In this document: positions 1 to 11,139 of the stretch, in pieces | Position numbering within the stretch: position 1 is the stretch's first letter | Layout of the letters: every line of letters starts with the position of its first letter | Source: Hymenopus coronatus | Lineage: Eukaryota; Arthropoda; Insecta; Mantodea; Hymenopodidae | Direction of reading: 5' to 3' | Assembly: GCA_030762935.1 (NCBI GenBank) | Contig: CM060900.1 | Coordinates: 402,865,632 to 402,929,631, forward strand | DNA: 64,000 nt | Notes under the pieces: generated by a model | Seen by the model: the letters and a program-made list of their open reading frames with translations, nothing else | Told to the model about the DNA's origin: nothing | The model's database searches: none | Made by a program: the position numbers and the translations under genes

Positions 1-410
1 TTGTAGTGCCCTGCAGTAAACAACAAGATGGAAAGGAATCCACCAGTCTTATTTGCATAAAATGTAATGTTGGACTTTACATACCAGCTTTGTGCAGTTT
101 CACACCATTTAAACTTAACTTCTACTTTTGGCTACTAATTGAAGCATTTTTGTATTTCATATTGCTATTTCAGTAATGGAATATACGTTTGTGAAACTGG
201 GACACAGTATATATTCTGACTTTTAATGCTTTTGCTACAATCCCTTGTGAGAAAAAGAAATTGAGTTTTATTTATGGATACCCATTAACTATTGTGGTTC
301 TCAAAGATCACTTAATTTTGCTCAGAGGTTTCAGGCTTGAGGTTCTTTTATGAGGTGTAAATCTATGATACAGGAATAACAGCTTTACTTCCCTTCCAAA
401 GGAAGCCATG
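1..410. other. AT-rich, no gene seen
   Basis: No coding signal, RNA or repeat recognised. It lies downstream of the KDM5 stop codon on the minus strand, so it may be distal 3' UTR or intergenic DNA. Confidence 0.5.
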
Positions 411-423
411 CTAAGGATTTTTA

Positions 424-502
424 TGCAAAAAAAAAAAAAAATAAAATAAAAAAATAAATAAATAAATAAATAAAAAAAAAAAAATAAAAAAAAAATAAAA
501 AC
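424..502. repeat. A-rich low-complexity tract
   Basis: Long A runs interspersed with TAAA units. It abuts the tRNA-like sequence at 505-592. The small minus-strand ORF across it, rich in Phe, is an artefact of poly-T. Confidence 0.9.
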
Positions 503-504
503 AA

Positions 505-592
505 CACTGCCCTCTGCCAGTTTTGAACCTAAGACCTAGGGTACTCAAGACTAGCATGGTAACCACTACACCATGGAGGGCAACTAATCCCT
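505..592 (-). repeat. tRNA-like sequence (SINE head or tRNA relic)
   Basis: Read on the minus strand, it has an A-box-like stretch (GTGTAGTGGTTACCATGCT) and a B-box-like stretch (TTAGGTTCAAAACT), spaced as in a tRNA. The acceptor stem and anticodon arm do not fold cleanly, and an A/T-rich tract adjoins it. I read it as a tRNA-derived SINE fragment, not a working tRNA gene. Confidence 0.55.
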
Positions 593-1377
593 TGTGATTC
601 AACATTAATTAATACATAACATTGAAATGCGTACAAATATAAACAAAATTAGAACCTTAAATATAATTTATACAATTCAAATAAAAAATATACTTCCATC
701 TTTACAAATACTAATTGATATTGAAGATTAAAATGCTTACCACATGCCTAGCATGATCATATGAACAGCAAATTAAATTTACACTGGTTACGTTGATTGT
801 TTACAGTGCATGGAAATCACATCATACATATACTTTCATATTTTTCAAAGCAACCCCCACCACCTAAAAGTTCTGTGTCTTTTAATACTTCTGTTGGGCA
901 AGAGGGATTTTATTTAACCACCTGAAAGTTGAGGATGCTAAATTAGTCACATATTTATTGACTAACTTAGTATTCCCTGGAGTTTAAACTTAATTGGAAT
1001 TTTCACTTTCAGATACTATCACTCATTTTCATTAAAGTGCCACTAAAAACACAAGGAACATAAAACTGCCTTCTGTGACAAATTCCTTTACTGTTTAATC
1101 ATCATAAGATAAAATGCAAAGTTGTGAAGAAAACACTTATTACCAGGATATAAATTATCATCAGGCCATATTTTCGAGATGTAATCTAATTTTGAATAAC
1201 TTTTTGATGAAATGAAATCAGTTTCTCAAAGGTTAAGTGGTATGGACATTGCCTGAAAGTAAAATGGGTACTAAAATGCACTCATATTATCCATCCATAA
1301 TGTGTTGAAAGATTCAGGAATAAGTTTCTTAAACAACAATTTTAATTTCTGGAAGTGGTACACTGTGAAGCTAGTAA
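593..1377. other. AT-rich, possible KDM5 3' UTR
   Basis: No gene recognised. On the minus strand AATAAA hexamers occur at 954-959, 909-914 and 267-272. The first is the nearest canonical polyadenylation signal past the KDM5 stop, so the 3' UTR may extend to about 930. That is inference. Confidence 0.35.
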
Positions 1378-1380
1378 TTA

Positions 1381-1886
1381 GTTTTAATATTGGAGTCGAG
1401 TATACACACATGTGCTTCAGAAAAACTTACTTACGCAGAACTAGTTTTGCATGCGTGTTGCATGCATTGTCTACTGCTTTCAACTGTCAGATTCATCCAG
1501 AGGATCCTTGATGTATGACTGCCTTCCCTCTGGTGTTGGATTAATGAACTTCATTAGCGGGTTCTCTAAAAAAAGATGGTCAAAATTCATGTTTCTTCAA
1601 GTATATTTTCTCCCATGTTTGACTTCCATTGTCTGTTATATGTTTTTCAAGAAATGGATGTTTTGTTTAATTTCATGTCGGTGGTTCCAAAAATCAGCCA
1701 ATTATGCAGATTTTTCAGTTTCCCTATTTTTAATATTTCTAACATGTTCTTTAAAACAGGTACCTATGTTTCTTTTTGTTCTGCCAATGTATAATGTGTT
1801 ACACTCATTGCAAAAGTAGTTCTGCATAGGTTCTGTGTAAGTTTTTGTGAAGCACATGTGTGTATACTAGACTCCAATATTAAAAC
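1381..1886. mobile_element. MITE with long terminal inverted repeats, in KDM5 3' region
   Basis: The two ends are inverted copies. Positions 1381-1430 match the reverse complement of about 1837-1886 with only two mismatches over some 50 bp. After a short gap the match continues to about 1455 and 1807. Each arm begins GTTTTAATATTGGAGTC. TTA is directly repeated outside (1378-1380 and 1887-1889), which fits a 3-bp TWA target duplication of the PIF/Harbinger type. It has no plausible transposase: the plus-strand ORFs inside are arbitrary. It lies 31 bp beyond the KDM5 stop codon, so the KDM5 transcript probably contains it and could fold into a long hairpin. The superfamily is inferred from TSD length only. 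Confidence 0.75.
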
Positions 1887-1916
1887 TTATTAAACAATAT
1901 TTGCACTATATTTAAT

Positions 1917-2164
1917 TTAATGAATAATAACATTCATTACTGGTAATATGTCGATTTCCTCCTTAATGACTGTCCTGGGTGCAAAGCTATAGCACTCCAA
2001 TCCAGTTTGTTCTGAATCCTGTTCATCATCAAAGTGTGATCGTCTTTTACACCGCTTGCAGATAAAATCCTCATCTTCATTAATATCTCCCTTGCCTAGT
2101 CCTATGCAGTGCAAGTGGAACCACTGCTCACAACCTCCATCACATTGCACCCAATCCACTTCAC
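1917..2164 (-). CDS. Kdm5: KDM5/Lid histone H3K4 demethylase, last exon (PHD3 finger)
   Basis: This is the terminal exon of the KDM5 (little imaginal discs) family, nuclear JmjC enzymes that remove H3K4 methylation. The third PHD finger, encoded here, binds H3K4me3 in characterised homologues. The exon starts after an acceptor AG (2166-2165) with GTGAAGTGGATTGG and completes a Gly codon split by the intron. It encodes the signature EVDWVQCDGGCEQWFH, then C-I-G-L and FICKRC, which give the last six ligands of a C4HC3 zinc cluster. A divergent acidic tail follows and ends at TAA (1917-1919). The first two zinc ligands lie in the exon at 23596-23719. Identity is strong. The tail after the PHD finger is not recognisable and could differ in other isoforms. 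Confidence 0.93.
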
Positions 2165-2169
2165 CTAGA

Positions 2170-3960
2170 ATTTCATTTGAAAATTATGTTAGATGTCTCC
2201 CAATTGAAACCACCATCTATAAAAACATACACTCACACATTATAGTTCAGTTACAGCAACAAGGTTGGAGGATATTAAGGCTGGTTCACAACAATGGAAA
2301 ACAGTAACCAGAAATGAGACTTGACAAAGTTGAAACACATGTACTTAATGGAAGTGTTTGTAATTGAGAAGATTTCCTGTATCCCAGGGATGGGAAAGAT
2401 ACTTTGCCAAGTTTTAACCTTCTTGCTCTCATTCCTGGGCACGACATATTATATCCATATTGTGCATATTAGGTTCTTCACTGTAGAGAATATTCAAGTT
2501 GCCCATGAGATAAAACAGCTGCTGGAGCTAACTCTAGTTGCAATTCTTTTGAATTCTGATGTTGGCTAACTCACCTTATGTTGGGTGAATTGGAAGCAGG
2601 TAAAAATATGTTTGGTAAGTTAAAAACAAATTAAACATCAATGAGCAAAATTGACTTCATACTTGGATATTAAAATGGTTGTTGATATGTATTCCTGTTG
2701 TTGCTTGCATTTTGGTTACCATTCTTGGATTATTGTAAATCAGCATTTATCAATATACCTACAGGAGGAAAAGAAAAAAGAAATTACATATATATTTTTA
2801 CAATGAATAGAATGTATAAAATGTATTTTTAGGACAAAAACTGGGGGGTCACATAAGCTTAGTTAATGCACCACATTTTGTTTCTGAAATTACAAGGCAT
2901 TATTATTATTATTATTATTATTATTGCTATTATTATTATATGCTAATACAGATTAATAAAACACAATGTTCTTTGCAAATGTTTAAACACATCAACATTA
3001 TGACAAGCACAACATGATACATCAAAGATTAGTGTATTCTTTTGAAGATACCAAGATTAGTTTGAATAATTTCTACTAGAGTCTTTATGCATTATAATAG
3101 CCTATATTAGTTTCCAACAAATATGTTATAAACCGCTCCTTTCATGGCATCTCAGAGGAAAAATTCGTAAGGTATCAGGTTAGATGAACAAATAGACCAT
3201 AATAATCATTACTCCACTATACTTACAACGAAGGTTTTTGTTTAAATTATGTAAAGAAGCTTATAAAAAGTTGAAGCAAAGTTTTAATGAAAATAAAACA
3301 GGGTAAGCTACAAGCAACTGTGAACAGTCCATTTTTCAGCTATTCCACTATCCATGTAATTTCACATATCCTGTCACAAAATACTTAAGTTTGAGCTAAC
3401 TTCTTCCATAACTTTTGTGCACATAATTATTTTCTCCCATCTCAATGTGGGGCATATTATTGGTTTTAATTATGTTTCATCATTTGGGTCAATGCTGAAT
3501 GACCAGTTGCTCAAAATATCAAATATCCCTTAAGGAATACACAATCCTTTTTGTACCTGCTGTTTTCTGTTAGGAATGACTGTGGTCAAATAATTAAGAA
3601 TGTCTTCAAGCTTTCGGATCTCCCCCCCCCCCTCCCACCTATCTTGTAACCCCATGTTAGAAATTCAAAGGATATCAGTTTGGACATTTGGAGGCACGGC
3701 TCAGGTCCTCAGTAGTAGTGGTGGTGATGATGACTCAGGCTTAAAGCCACTCAATTACTAAGGTCATTAGCACCCTTAGAAAAGCAAATCTGTGGAAAAA
3801 AACTGAAAATAAGTAATAATAAAAGAAATCAAAGAATAAAATAGTGGTCAAAGTGACATATTAAACCTGTGAAAATAAAACAATGAACAGCGAAAGCCCT
3901 AGATGAGTCTTAAACAATGGAGTTAAAATGACCTATATAAGGTGTGTATTTATGTGTGTA
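2170..3960. other. KDM5 intron, no gene seen
   Basis: This is the 3' part of the 21.4-kb intron. It is AT-rich with an (ATT)n stretch near 2898-2940 and a C-run near 3626. Short ORFs on both strands have no family resemblance, including one antisense to the PHD exon. Confidence 0.6.
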
Positions 3961-3965
3961 TACAC

Positions 3966-4812
3966 ACACTACATGATCAAAAGTATCCGGACACTCCACA
4001 AACATTCGTTTTTCATCTTAGGTGCATTGTGCTACCTGGTATTCATTATCTATGACCTCAGTAGTCATTAGACATCATGAAAATGACTAGCGATGCCTCG
4101 CTTGGTGTAAGCAGCATCAACACTACACGATTGAACAGTGGCAAAACGCTGTGTGAAGTGACGAATCTCAGACTGCACAATGTGGAGATCTGATGGCAGG
4201 GTATGGGTAGGGCGAATGCCCAGTGAATGTCATCTGCCAACATATGTAGTGCCAACAGTGAGATTTGGAGGTGGTGTTATGGTGTGGTCGTGTTTTTCCT
4301 GGAGGGGGCTTGCTCCCCCTGCTATTTTGCATGGAATGATCACAGTGCATACCTACATCAATATTTTAAGCACCTTCTTGCTTCCCACTGTTGAAGAGCA
4401 ATTCGGGGATGGCGATTGCATCTTTCAAAAATGATCAAGCACCTGTTCATACCGCATGGGTTGCAGCAGAGTGGTTACATGACAATAACATCCCTGTAAT
4501 GGACTGGCCTGTACAGAGTCCTGACTTGAACCCTATAGAACACCTTTGGAATGTTTTGGAACACCGACCTTCTGCCAGGCCTCACTGACCTACATCGATA
4601 CCTCTCTTCAGTTCTGAACTCCGTGAATGGGATACAATTCCCCAAGAAACCTTCCAGCACCTGATTGAAAGTATGCCTGCAAGAGTGAAAGTTGTCATCA
4701 AGGCTAAGGGTGGGCAAACACCATATTGGCTTCCAGCATTACCTATGGAGAGCACCACGAACTTGTATGTCATTTTCAGCCAGGTGTCTGGATACTTTTG
4801 ATCACATAGTGT
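3966..4812 (+). mobile_element. Tc1-like element, internally deleted
   Basis: Terminal inverted repeats are visible. The left end reads CACTACATGATCAAAAGTAT and continues CCGGACAC. The right end, reverse-complemented, reads CACTATGTGATCAAAAGTAT and continues CCAGACAC. The element is about 0.85 kb, roughly half the usual Tc1 length of 1.6 kb. Only the C-terminal half of the transposase survives. It is an old, non-autonomous copy inside the KDM5 intron. Exact end bases are uncertain by a few nucleotides. Confidence 0.85.
4180..4588 (+). pseudogene. Tc1 transposase remnant (DD34E family)
   Basis: Two overlapping reading frames (4180-4434 and 4391-4588) together give the C-terminal catalytic part. 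RFGGGVMVWSCFSWRG precedes the second Asp region, then comes QAPVHTAWVAAEWL, and then DWPVQSPDLNPIEHLWNVLE with the final catalytic Glu. The N-terminal helix-turn-helix domains and the first catalytic Asp are missing, and a frameshift lies between the two frames. Tc1 transposases cut and paste at TA dinucleotides. This copy cannot make an active enzyme. Confidence 0.88.
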
Positions 4813-4814
4813 AT

Positions 4815-5165
4815 AATTAGAACTAAATCATCAAGTTGTTAGGATACTTGAGATAAAAAAATTTAAAAGTGTTATCTATTGCTCCATTGTTGGATGTCAG
4901 AATACATAAAAAAAAAAACAAGAATAAAATGCAAATGTTGCTCTAGTTGAAAATTTAAAAAACTTGTCCATCGCTCCAGGAACATCTGCTAGGACCTCTG
5001 AAAGACTAGTGTCAGTTGCAGAGTGACTCATAATGGTGATAGAGAGCACACACTATCAACACATGACAGAATGAACAAAACTTTGTTGCAGAGCGGACAG
5101 ACAAGCAGAGGTTCCTTCATAAGCAGATACCTATGTGTAAAAAAAGTGGCCAATGCGCATTTGAG
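4815..5165. other. No gene seen
   Basis: AT-rich spacer between the Tc1 element and the I-type LINE. The last part may be the 3' UTR of the LINE, which reads on the minus strand. Confidence 0.5.
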
Positions 5166-5179
5166 CCAACATAACCTCC

Positions 5180-5807
5180 TCATGATGAGATAAGCATGTG
5201 GAGGTTGCCCAGTGTACAGGGAGGTCCTTCAGCTCCCAAAGTTTGCTTCCGCAGAGTTGACCACTCGTCGTACCAGGACGAAAACAACTCTCTCCACACA
5301 ACAAGCTTAAAGTCTTTAGCTGTTATACAAGTAATTTTAACACTGAGTTCTGCTGCCTTCGCTGTCAAATCCACCAGTTCATTCCCCAGCAAGCCAACAT
5401 GTCCAGAAATCCATGCTAGAAGCTTGCAAAATGTGGAGGGTATCCTGAGTGTGCTGTACGTGAGGATGGTAGTTGTACAGCTCACGAATGCTCTGAAGTG
5501 CACTAAGGTAATTACTCATTATGAGACAGTCACTCCAATTTAGAGTATGGCTCAGTGTATGGCATAGAGCTCTGCAGAGTAAATAGATGTGCTACTAGGC
5601 AAACTGAAATATAGGGTTCAGTCCCAACAACAGAGGCACATCCTGCACTGTTGGTACACATGCTTCCATCCAAGTAAATATAAATGTGGCCACTGTAATT
5701 TGATAAAAAAAAAATGCTAAAAAACATGTACAGATACCAGATATAGGCATAGCAATTCTCCGTAAGCTGTTAGCCCGAGATCTATGAGAGATGTAGCATA
5801 TAACCAA
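5180..5807 (-). pseudogene. LINE RNase H domain remnant
   Basis: In order on the minus strand: IYIYLDGSMCTNSAGCASVV (the YTDGS start of RNase H with its first catalytic Asp), then a region like FTAEL, then LLAWISGHVGLLGNELVDLT followed by AKAAEL. The last block is the classic WxPGHxGxxGNExADxxAKxA motif carrying the final catalytic His/Asp. At least two frames are needed. RNase H removes the RNA template during reverse transcription in I-group elements. Confidence 0.85.
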
Positions 5808-5873
5808 GGTGGATGCACCCTCTCCCCCTTGGGAAACATGCTAGGCAGTTCAATAATAAGCTTCCAGAGAAGC

Positions 5874-6319
5874 TCACAAACATGAAAACCTGTAGAGAAT
5901 GGCTAACGGTGGAGAACAAACTGCTATATCAAGCTGAAAAAAACAATGAAAGGCGTCAGATAGAAATATAGGCTCTCTGGTGTCCAGGAGAGCTAAGTTA
6001 TTATGGTCTAAGAAATCAGCAATTAACTTACCTCTCAAACAGGCCCAAGGTGAGTGGTGGGTGTTCATTTTGCCTACTAATAGAAAAGGGAAACCAGGTC
6101 TTCCAAATCAGCATGCGAAAGGTCATCAGACGGAAGCAAATATATACTACAAATGGTGAATCTGGTGGATGGCACTTTAATCCTTACAGTGACTGACTGG
6201 AGCACTATCCTACCAATTGTGCACAGTCTGTCTTGCAGCAGTGGCAGAATCCTCCTGTTCCATGTCTTGCATGGAGGAGAACCCCTTTCCAATAGAAGAT
6301 TTTGGTTTGAGAGCCTCAA
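5874..6319 (-). pseudogene. LINE apurinic-like endonuclease remnant
   Basis: Two minus-strand frames. At 6077-6319 the protein reads VRIKVPSTRFTICSIYLLPS, the usual beta-strand of I/Jockey endonucleases. At 5874-6068 it reads NTHHSPWACLRGKLIADFLD and then LALLDTREPIF, matching the 'NAHHPLWG...G..L..FL' block, followed by LDIAVCSPPLA for the 'IDLTLCSP' block. Frames are shifted relative to each other and the N-terminal strands are unclear. In intact elements this domain nicks the target DNA. Confidence 0.82.
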
Positions 6320-6377
6320 ACTATTTGGGAGTACTGATTGGCGACGATGGTTGTCACCGATCAGAGCTCTTTCCAGA

Positions 6378-7600
6378 TTATTCCAAGGAAGAGGATCTGC
6401 ATGGAGAGTAACACAGAATTTTACTACCCTTAGATGTTTTAGGAGCAGACATTACACATTCTTTAAGGAAGTCGGTTTTAACATAGCTGTTCCTGCAATG
6501 TTTCTCAGGTGCAGAATACACTATGGTTTTGCTGATCTTAGTGCCAGAGGTCAATGGTTGGGGTGATACTTGTGCTGAGCTATGCCTTACATAGGTAGAT
6601 TTGGCAGATGTTGATGCAGACAGACGTAGATGTTGAAGGCTTAGGTAATGGTCTGGCAGCGATGACCTTTCCTTCAATTGGGGCTCTGTTGATACTGCAG
6701 GTCTGAGCTGCAATTTCCTGTTTTTTACTGGTTTAGCTGAGACTGAGCTATAAGTACTGAACTGCAGGACAGAGGGTTGGCAGAGGCACAGGAGCTTACA
6801 GGCTTCCGAGAAGATCACTTTCTCTTTCATGCATATCTCCTGGATGGCTTTCTCCTCTGCAAAATGGGGGCATTCCTGGGAACTAGATGGATGTTTCCCA
6901 TTGCAGTTCATGCAAGTTGGAGTTGATGTGCAACCTCTGTCGTGCATGATGTCCCTGCAGTTGACACATGTAGGCTGACCACTATAAAACTCATTAGTGT
7001 GCCCACATCTCTGACATTTGTAGCATCTGAGGGGGTTCGGGATGTATGGCCTAACTTCAATGACTTTGTACCCTGCCTTAATTCCCTCTGATCAAAGGTA
7101 AGGAACAGAGTATGGGTAGGCACAATTCACCATTGATTCTCTCTCTTCACAGCAGTAATGCCTTGTTCTGCAAGATGTTCTTGAATCTCCTCATTAGACA
7201 AGCCATCCAATATGAGGTTGGTGATAATGCCATGTGAGGAGTTCAAGGTTTTGTGCATTTCGACCGTAACTGGGTAGCTGTCCATCATATTGACTCTTAA
7301 TGGTTTGCCTGGGATGCTGATAGTGCTTCAACCAGGAGGTTACCATTATGAGATGGAACACATGACTTTACTGGAGCAGCTATCTTATCTAAGCCCTTTT
7401 AAGTTGCAGATGGACTAACCGATGAAAATGTCCTACCTTCCTCTGTTCTCCATATCACTAAGTATTGAGAACTATTGGACCCAACTACTTCTTTTCCAAA
7501 CACTAAATTGATTTTTGTTTTATTTTCAACCATAATAAGTGGACCTAATTCAAACTCCTGTGCTCCCCACTCAACATGAAGCCTAACGATAGGTCACCCA
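6378..7600 (-). pseudogene. LINE ORF1 (gag-like, zinc knuckles)
   Basis: The region 7123-6378 encodes a zinc-knuckle array split over two frames. CYKCQRCGHTNEFYSGQ leads to TCVNC, then HDRGCTSTPTCMNCNGKHPS and SSQECP. A Ser/Lys/Pro-rich tail follows. This CCHC arrangement is typical of ORF1 in I and Jockey elements, an RNA-binding nucleocapsid-like protein. The upstream part to about 7600 has weaker resemblance to the usual N-terminal RRM-like region. At least one frameshift separates the knuckles, so the gene is dead. Confidence 0.78.
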
Positions 7601-8060
7601 ACTAGGGTGACAGGGCTATACAGAAGATACAGCAGGCTCACTGTCTCACTCACCCTGGAGTTTGGTATAGTATCTAGTAATGGCCAATTGACTAGGGGTG
7701 GGTTAGTCACTAGTCTCCCATTTAGGTGAAGCAAAAACCAAAGTGGTGTATTAGGTTGCACACCCTCCCCAGTCACTGAAAGACAGAAGCCCAGGCTCAG
7801 ATACGCAACCCTCAACCAACCAGGATAGCCTGATCCAACAACAAGGGTCTTCATGCACAGCCTACACATGAGTGGGCATTTTGGCTGACTCCCTCACCAC
7901 TCAAATGAACCCACATGAGGGAGTCAGGATGGCTAGGGTCACCGGATGTGCCAAACCTGTACCTACTGTGGTAGGCCCCTGGGGGCAAAGTCCCTCAATG
8001 ATTGACCTATCTCTTGACATAAATAATAACTATTCTTCCTGGTGTCCCTTATAAGATTAC

Positions 8061-8920
8061 TGGGGTGGTGTACCAGTATGCTTGATTCATACTCCATCAT
8101 ATTAATGTATGTCTTCTAGGACAATGGTCTTCCTTTGTAACAGGGCAGAGATTTGCATTAAGATATCTCATTACAAGTTAATGGTATGATGTGCTTTGTT
8201 TATATCCTATATTATCAGTTCCTACATAGCTCAGTACAGAGAGTCTGTCCACTTTTATAGTGTCTTGCATAATTATTATAAGGTAATTTTGAATATTATT
8301 TAGGACTAGATTTCTCACAAAATTACATAATTACCTAGTCAATTCTATTTTAAATGAAAACTGTAAGAAGGTTGGTTCCAATTTTCATTTGAACTGTCCT
8401 GGTTCCTTTTACTGTTGCCTATAATTATTGAATGCTATTTTTCCTATACTCCAAATGACCCAATATATTATGCGAACATTGAAAATACATAGAAGCATAA
8501 AATAAAATAGTGTAATTTCAGTTTGCAAAAAAACAACCAAAGGAATGGTATTCTGTTCAAGACAGCCTTGGTAATTAAGACTAGTCACTTTTAATCCAGG
8601 TTTTAAAATACTGCAGAAAACAACAACAAAATAAAGGAACATGCTTCAAAGCTAATATTAAATAAATTCTTCTTACGGAAGAAAAAAGTTTGGTACATTT
8701 TAAACAATATGGTCATTTAACTAGTTTTATACCTTTTCCCTAAAGTTGATTTGTTTTGCCAAGTTATTCTAAGCCTGTCTTACTAAATGACAAAGGCTTA
8801 CAACTGGTTCACAATATAAGAATGGTAAAGATAACAGAAATGCATATCAATGACATATTGTTCAAAAATTAGGTAACTAGGTTTTACTAAACACAGTTTG
8901 TCACTAAAACACTCAACACA
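8061..8920. other. No gene seen
   Basis: AT-rich intron sequence. The only ORF of note (minus, 8409-8642) is hydrophobic by composition and resembles no family I know. Confidence 0.5.
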
Positions 8921-11138
8921 ACATGTTACACTTAGATCACTAGCGTCACACACTCAATACACAACACAACTGTATCATTGAGTCACAACTCATGACTGAA
9001 CTGTACTCTGTAATGTCCACTGTCAACTGCAGGCTTTTAAGTGTCTTTACTTTGCAATTATTCAACGTGTTTTCTCTTCACTTCCTGAATAATTCCTGGG
9101 CACTTGTCAGCCCCTTAAATATGTCCTGTAGCCCAGACCAAAACTTCTTGATATCAAGGGTACAAGATACTGCAAAATGGAAACATCAAGATGTATTACT
9201 CAACTACAAGAAAGTCATATAATGGTTTTGTGTGTGTGACTATTATGTTCAGTATGTGCTATTGTTAAATGAAGCCAATTGGCATAATGACTGTGTCATG
9301 TTGACCAGTTTAGGACCATTCACACTCTGGGGCTACTTATGGCACTGGTCACACTGCTCCCTCTTCAGGGCTAGTAATCCCAAACACTACTATCTGTCAC
9401 AGCTCTTTTGTATCCAACTATTCATTCTGTCATTCCTTCCATTCTTCTGTCCAAGACACACAGCTTCACATGAGGGGATGTCAATGATGACACTGATCTG
9501 CCACTTGCTACAACAGGTGTTGTTTCCACTTGATCATCAGCTTGGCTGTAGCCAGTCCCTCACTAGGTGTCCTAGTTAGCCATGCCTCAGCACACATACC
9601 ACTTGATACCTGTTTGCTTGGTTGTGTACATTCCTTCTCCAGGTGTTCTGGCTGGTCACAACCTCAGAACATAACATTAGAAGACTGTCATTGAAGTCTC
9701 TGGGTTGATTCTTTGTCCCATGGCACCAACCGAATACTCCTGGTCTCTACAGTGGGAGCACCTGTTACTTGGTTACCAACTACTCCCTCCTCAGGCTTGT
9801 GCTATTGGGACCATCTGCGGGTGCCACCTTCCACCAGCTTGGTGTGGACAGTCTCTATGTCCTAGTTGGCTACACTACCAACCCAACCCATTGGAAGATC
9901 TTCACTGAAATCTTTGGGTTGATTTTCTGTCGCTGCTAAACCTGATATTCATCATCCTCCAGGGGTAACTGCTATTACCTTGGCTGGCTCCATCCTCTAT
10001 GCAGCTGTTAAGAGTCTCATGGATGGTCCTGTAGTTGCAGAGCATCACACACTGTTGTATCTTGCCGTCACACGTAACATCAACAAAGCTTCTTGGGATA
10101 TATAACTGGCAGTGTCCACTCAAGCTTTGTTCACTAACTATTCAATGGCGAAGGCAAACTAGTGAACTACAGCAGCATCTCACTTGGTTATTGCAGCCTC
10201 AACTTGAGCTGATTACGATTGGCTGCAGTTAAGTGATGATTCCTGAAGCAGTATTTGAGGACCTTCCAGATGTCTATGGCAATGGCTATCAGTTGTGCAG
10301 CTTACTCCTCTACTGACCAATGTTTGTGAGAAGTAATGCAGTGAAATGTAGACAGAAGACTTTAAAATTAATGTCCCATTGTTCTTCAGTGGCTTGATGC
10401 ATAGATATTGCATCATGTCCAGACATCTCAAACTTCAAGGCCCTAAGTCTTCCATCAAGCATTCCATTTCTCTGTGTTACCATAGACTGTTACTTCCAAG
10501 ACATTAATCCACTCTCCAAAGTCCTCTAGGGCATTATCCTAGGTCTTCAATTTCTTTGCTGAGTACCTTCACGTCTTCCTTCATGCTGGCCAGTTGTCCA
10601 TCAATTTTGATCAATAGCTCCACCTTCACCTTCGCCATTTTCTTCATTTCTTTCTTTACACCCTTCATTTCTCTCTTCATTGCTTCCAATGCAGAATTCA
10701 CTTTCGTTATTTTATTCCCCATCTTGTTTTTGGCAGAATTTGCTGTCTTGTCCATTCTGAAATTATTCATTTTTCTTTTCACTTCTCATTTCCTGCATTC
10801 AAGATTCCATTTTCATCTCCATCCTGGTCAATAATTTTTTAAATATTTCCTCCATCTTGGGTTTGAAATCCTACTTTTGATACCAATGTTACAAATATGA
10901 TACACCAGTTTCTACTAAACACACTGCATTTGCTACTAAGAAATTCACCCTCCCATAGATGAGAAATGGGAACACCATATCATCCTTGCCTGAATGCTAT
11001 GGTTAGGTTTTGCTCTCTCCCACATTTCCATCCCTGCCATTGACTGACCTCCAGGTTGAATACTTTATTATTGTTGTCACCAAGACATGTAATGTAACAC
11101 AGTACATTACACTTGGATTACTAACATCACACAATTGG
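8877..11138 (-). mobile_element. Probable LTR-retrotransposon relic (minus strand)
   Basis: A stretch near 8880-8975 resembles 10909-10935 (TTTCTACTAAACACA) and 11104-11138 (ACATTACACTTGGATTACTA), suggesting decayed LTRs at each end. At the right end, minus-strand TGTAACA (10893-10887) is followed by TTGGTATCAAAAGTAGGAT, a primer-binding-site-like sequence. A short ORF beginning MEEIFKKLL and a Lys-rich coiled-coil stretch (10782-10534) follow, as a gag start would. The interior 9300-10500 has no recognisable pol. It contains an internal repeat: the block at 9691-9715 (GAAGTCTCTGGGTTGATT) recurs at 9908-9932. LTR limits are uncertain. Confidence 0.45.
8925..9345. repeat. Dispersed repeat, copy 1 (LTR-like)
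   Basis: Aligns collinearly with 17985-18345 at moderate identity. Shared blocks include ATGACTGAACTGTA, TCCTGGGC and GACATAATGG-like ends. Same orientation, 9 kb apart. Copy 1 overlaps the left end of the LTR-element-like relic, so the repeat may be that family's LTR. Confidence 0.75.
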
Positions 11139-11139
11139 T

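Larger units (their letters stand above)
5170..8060 (-). mobile_element. I-clade-like LINE with ORF1, endonuclease and RNase H but no reverse transcriptase
   Basis: On the minus strand the order is a GC-richer 5' region (about 8060-7600), a gag-like ORF1, an endonuclease fragment and an RNase H domain. About 150 bp separate the endonuclease remnant from the RNase H start, where a reverse transcriptase of well over 1 kb would normally sit. The element is therefore internally deleted. RNase H in an insect LINE suggests the I group. All frames carry stops and shifts. The 5' boundary near 8060 is where recognisable GC-rich sequence ends and is only approximate. Confidence 0.8.

Noticed and set aside
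505..592. Functional tRNA gene
   Set aside because: A/B boxes are visible here and at 49775, 60975 and 63174, but the cloverleaf stems and acceptor ends do not pair convincingly. SINE or relic status is more likely.
411..605. Minus-strand Phe-rich ORF
   Set aside because: Produced by the poly-A/TAAA tract on the plus strand.
1302..1819. Plus-strand ORFs of 69-122 codons
   Set aside because: They lie within the MITE, have no family resemblance, and are low-quality AT-rich frames.
2056..2307. Plus-strand ORF overlapping the PHD exon
   Set aside because: Antisense to the KDM5 exon, with no independent evidence.
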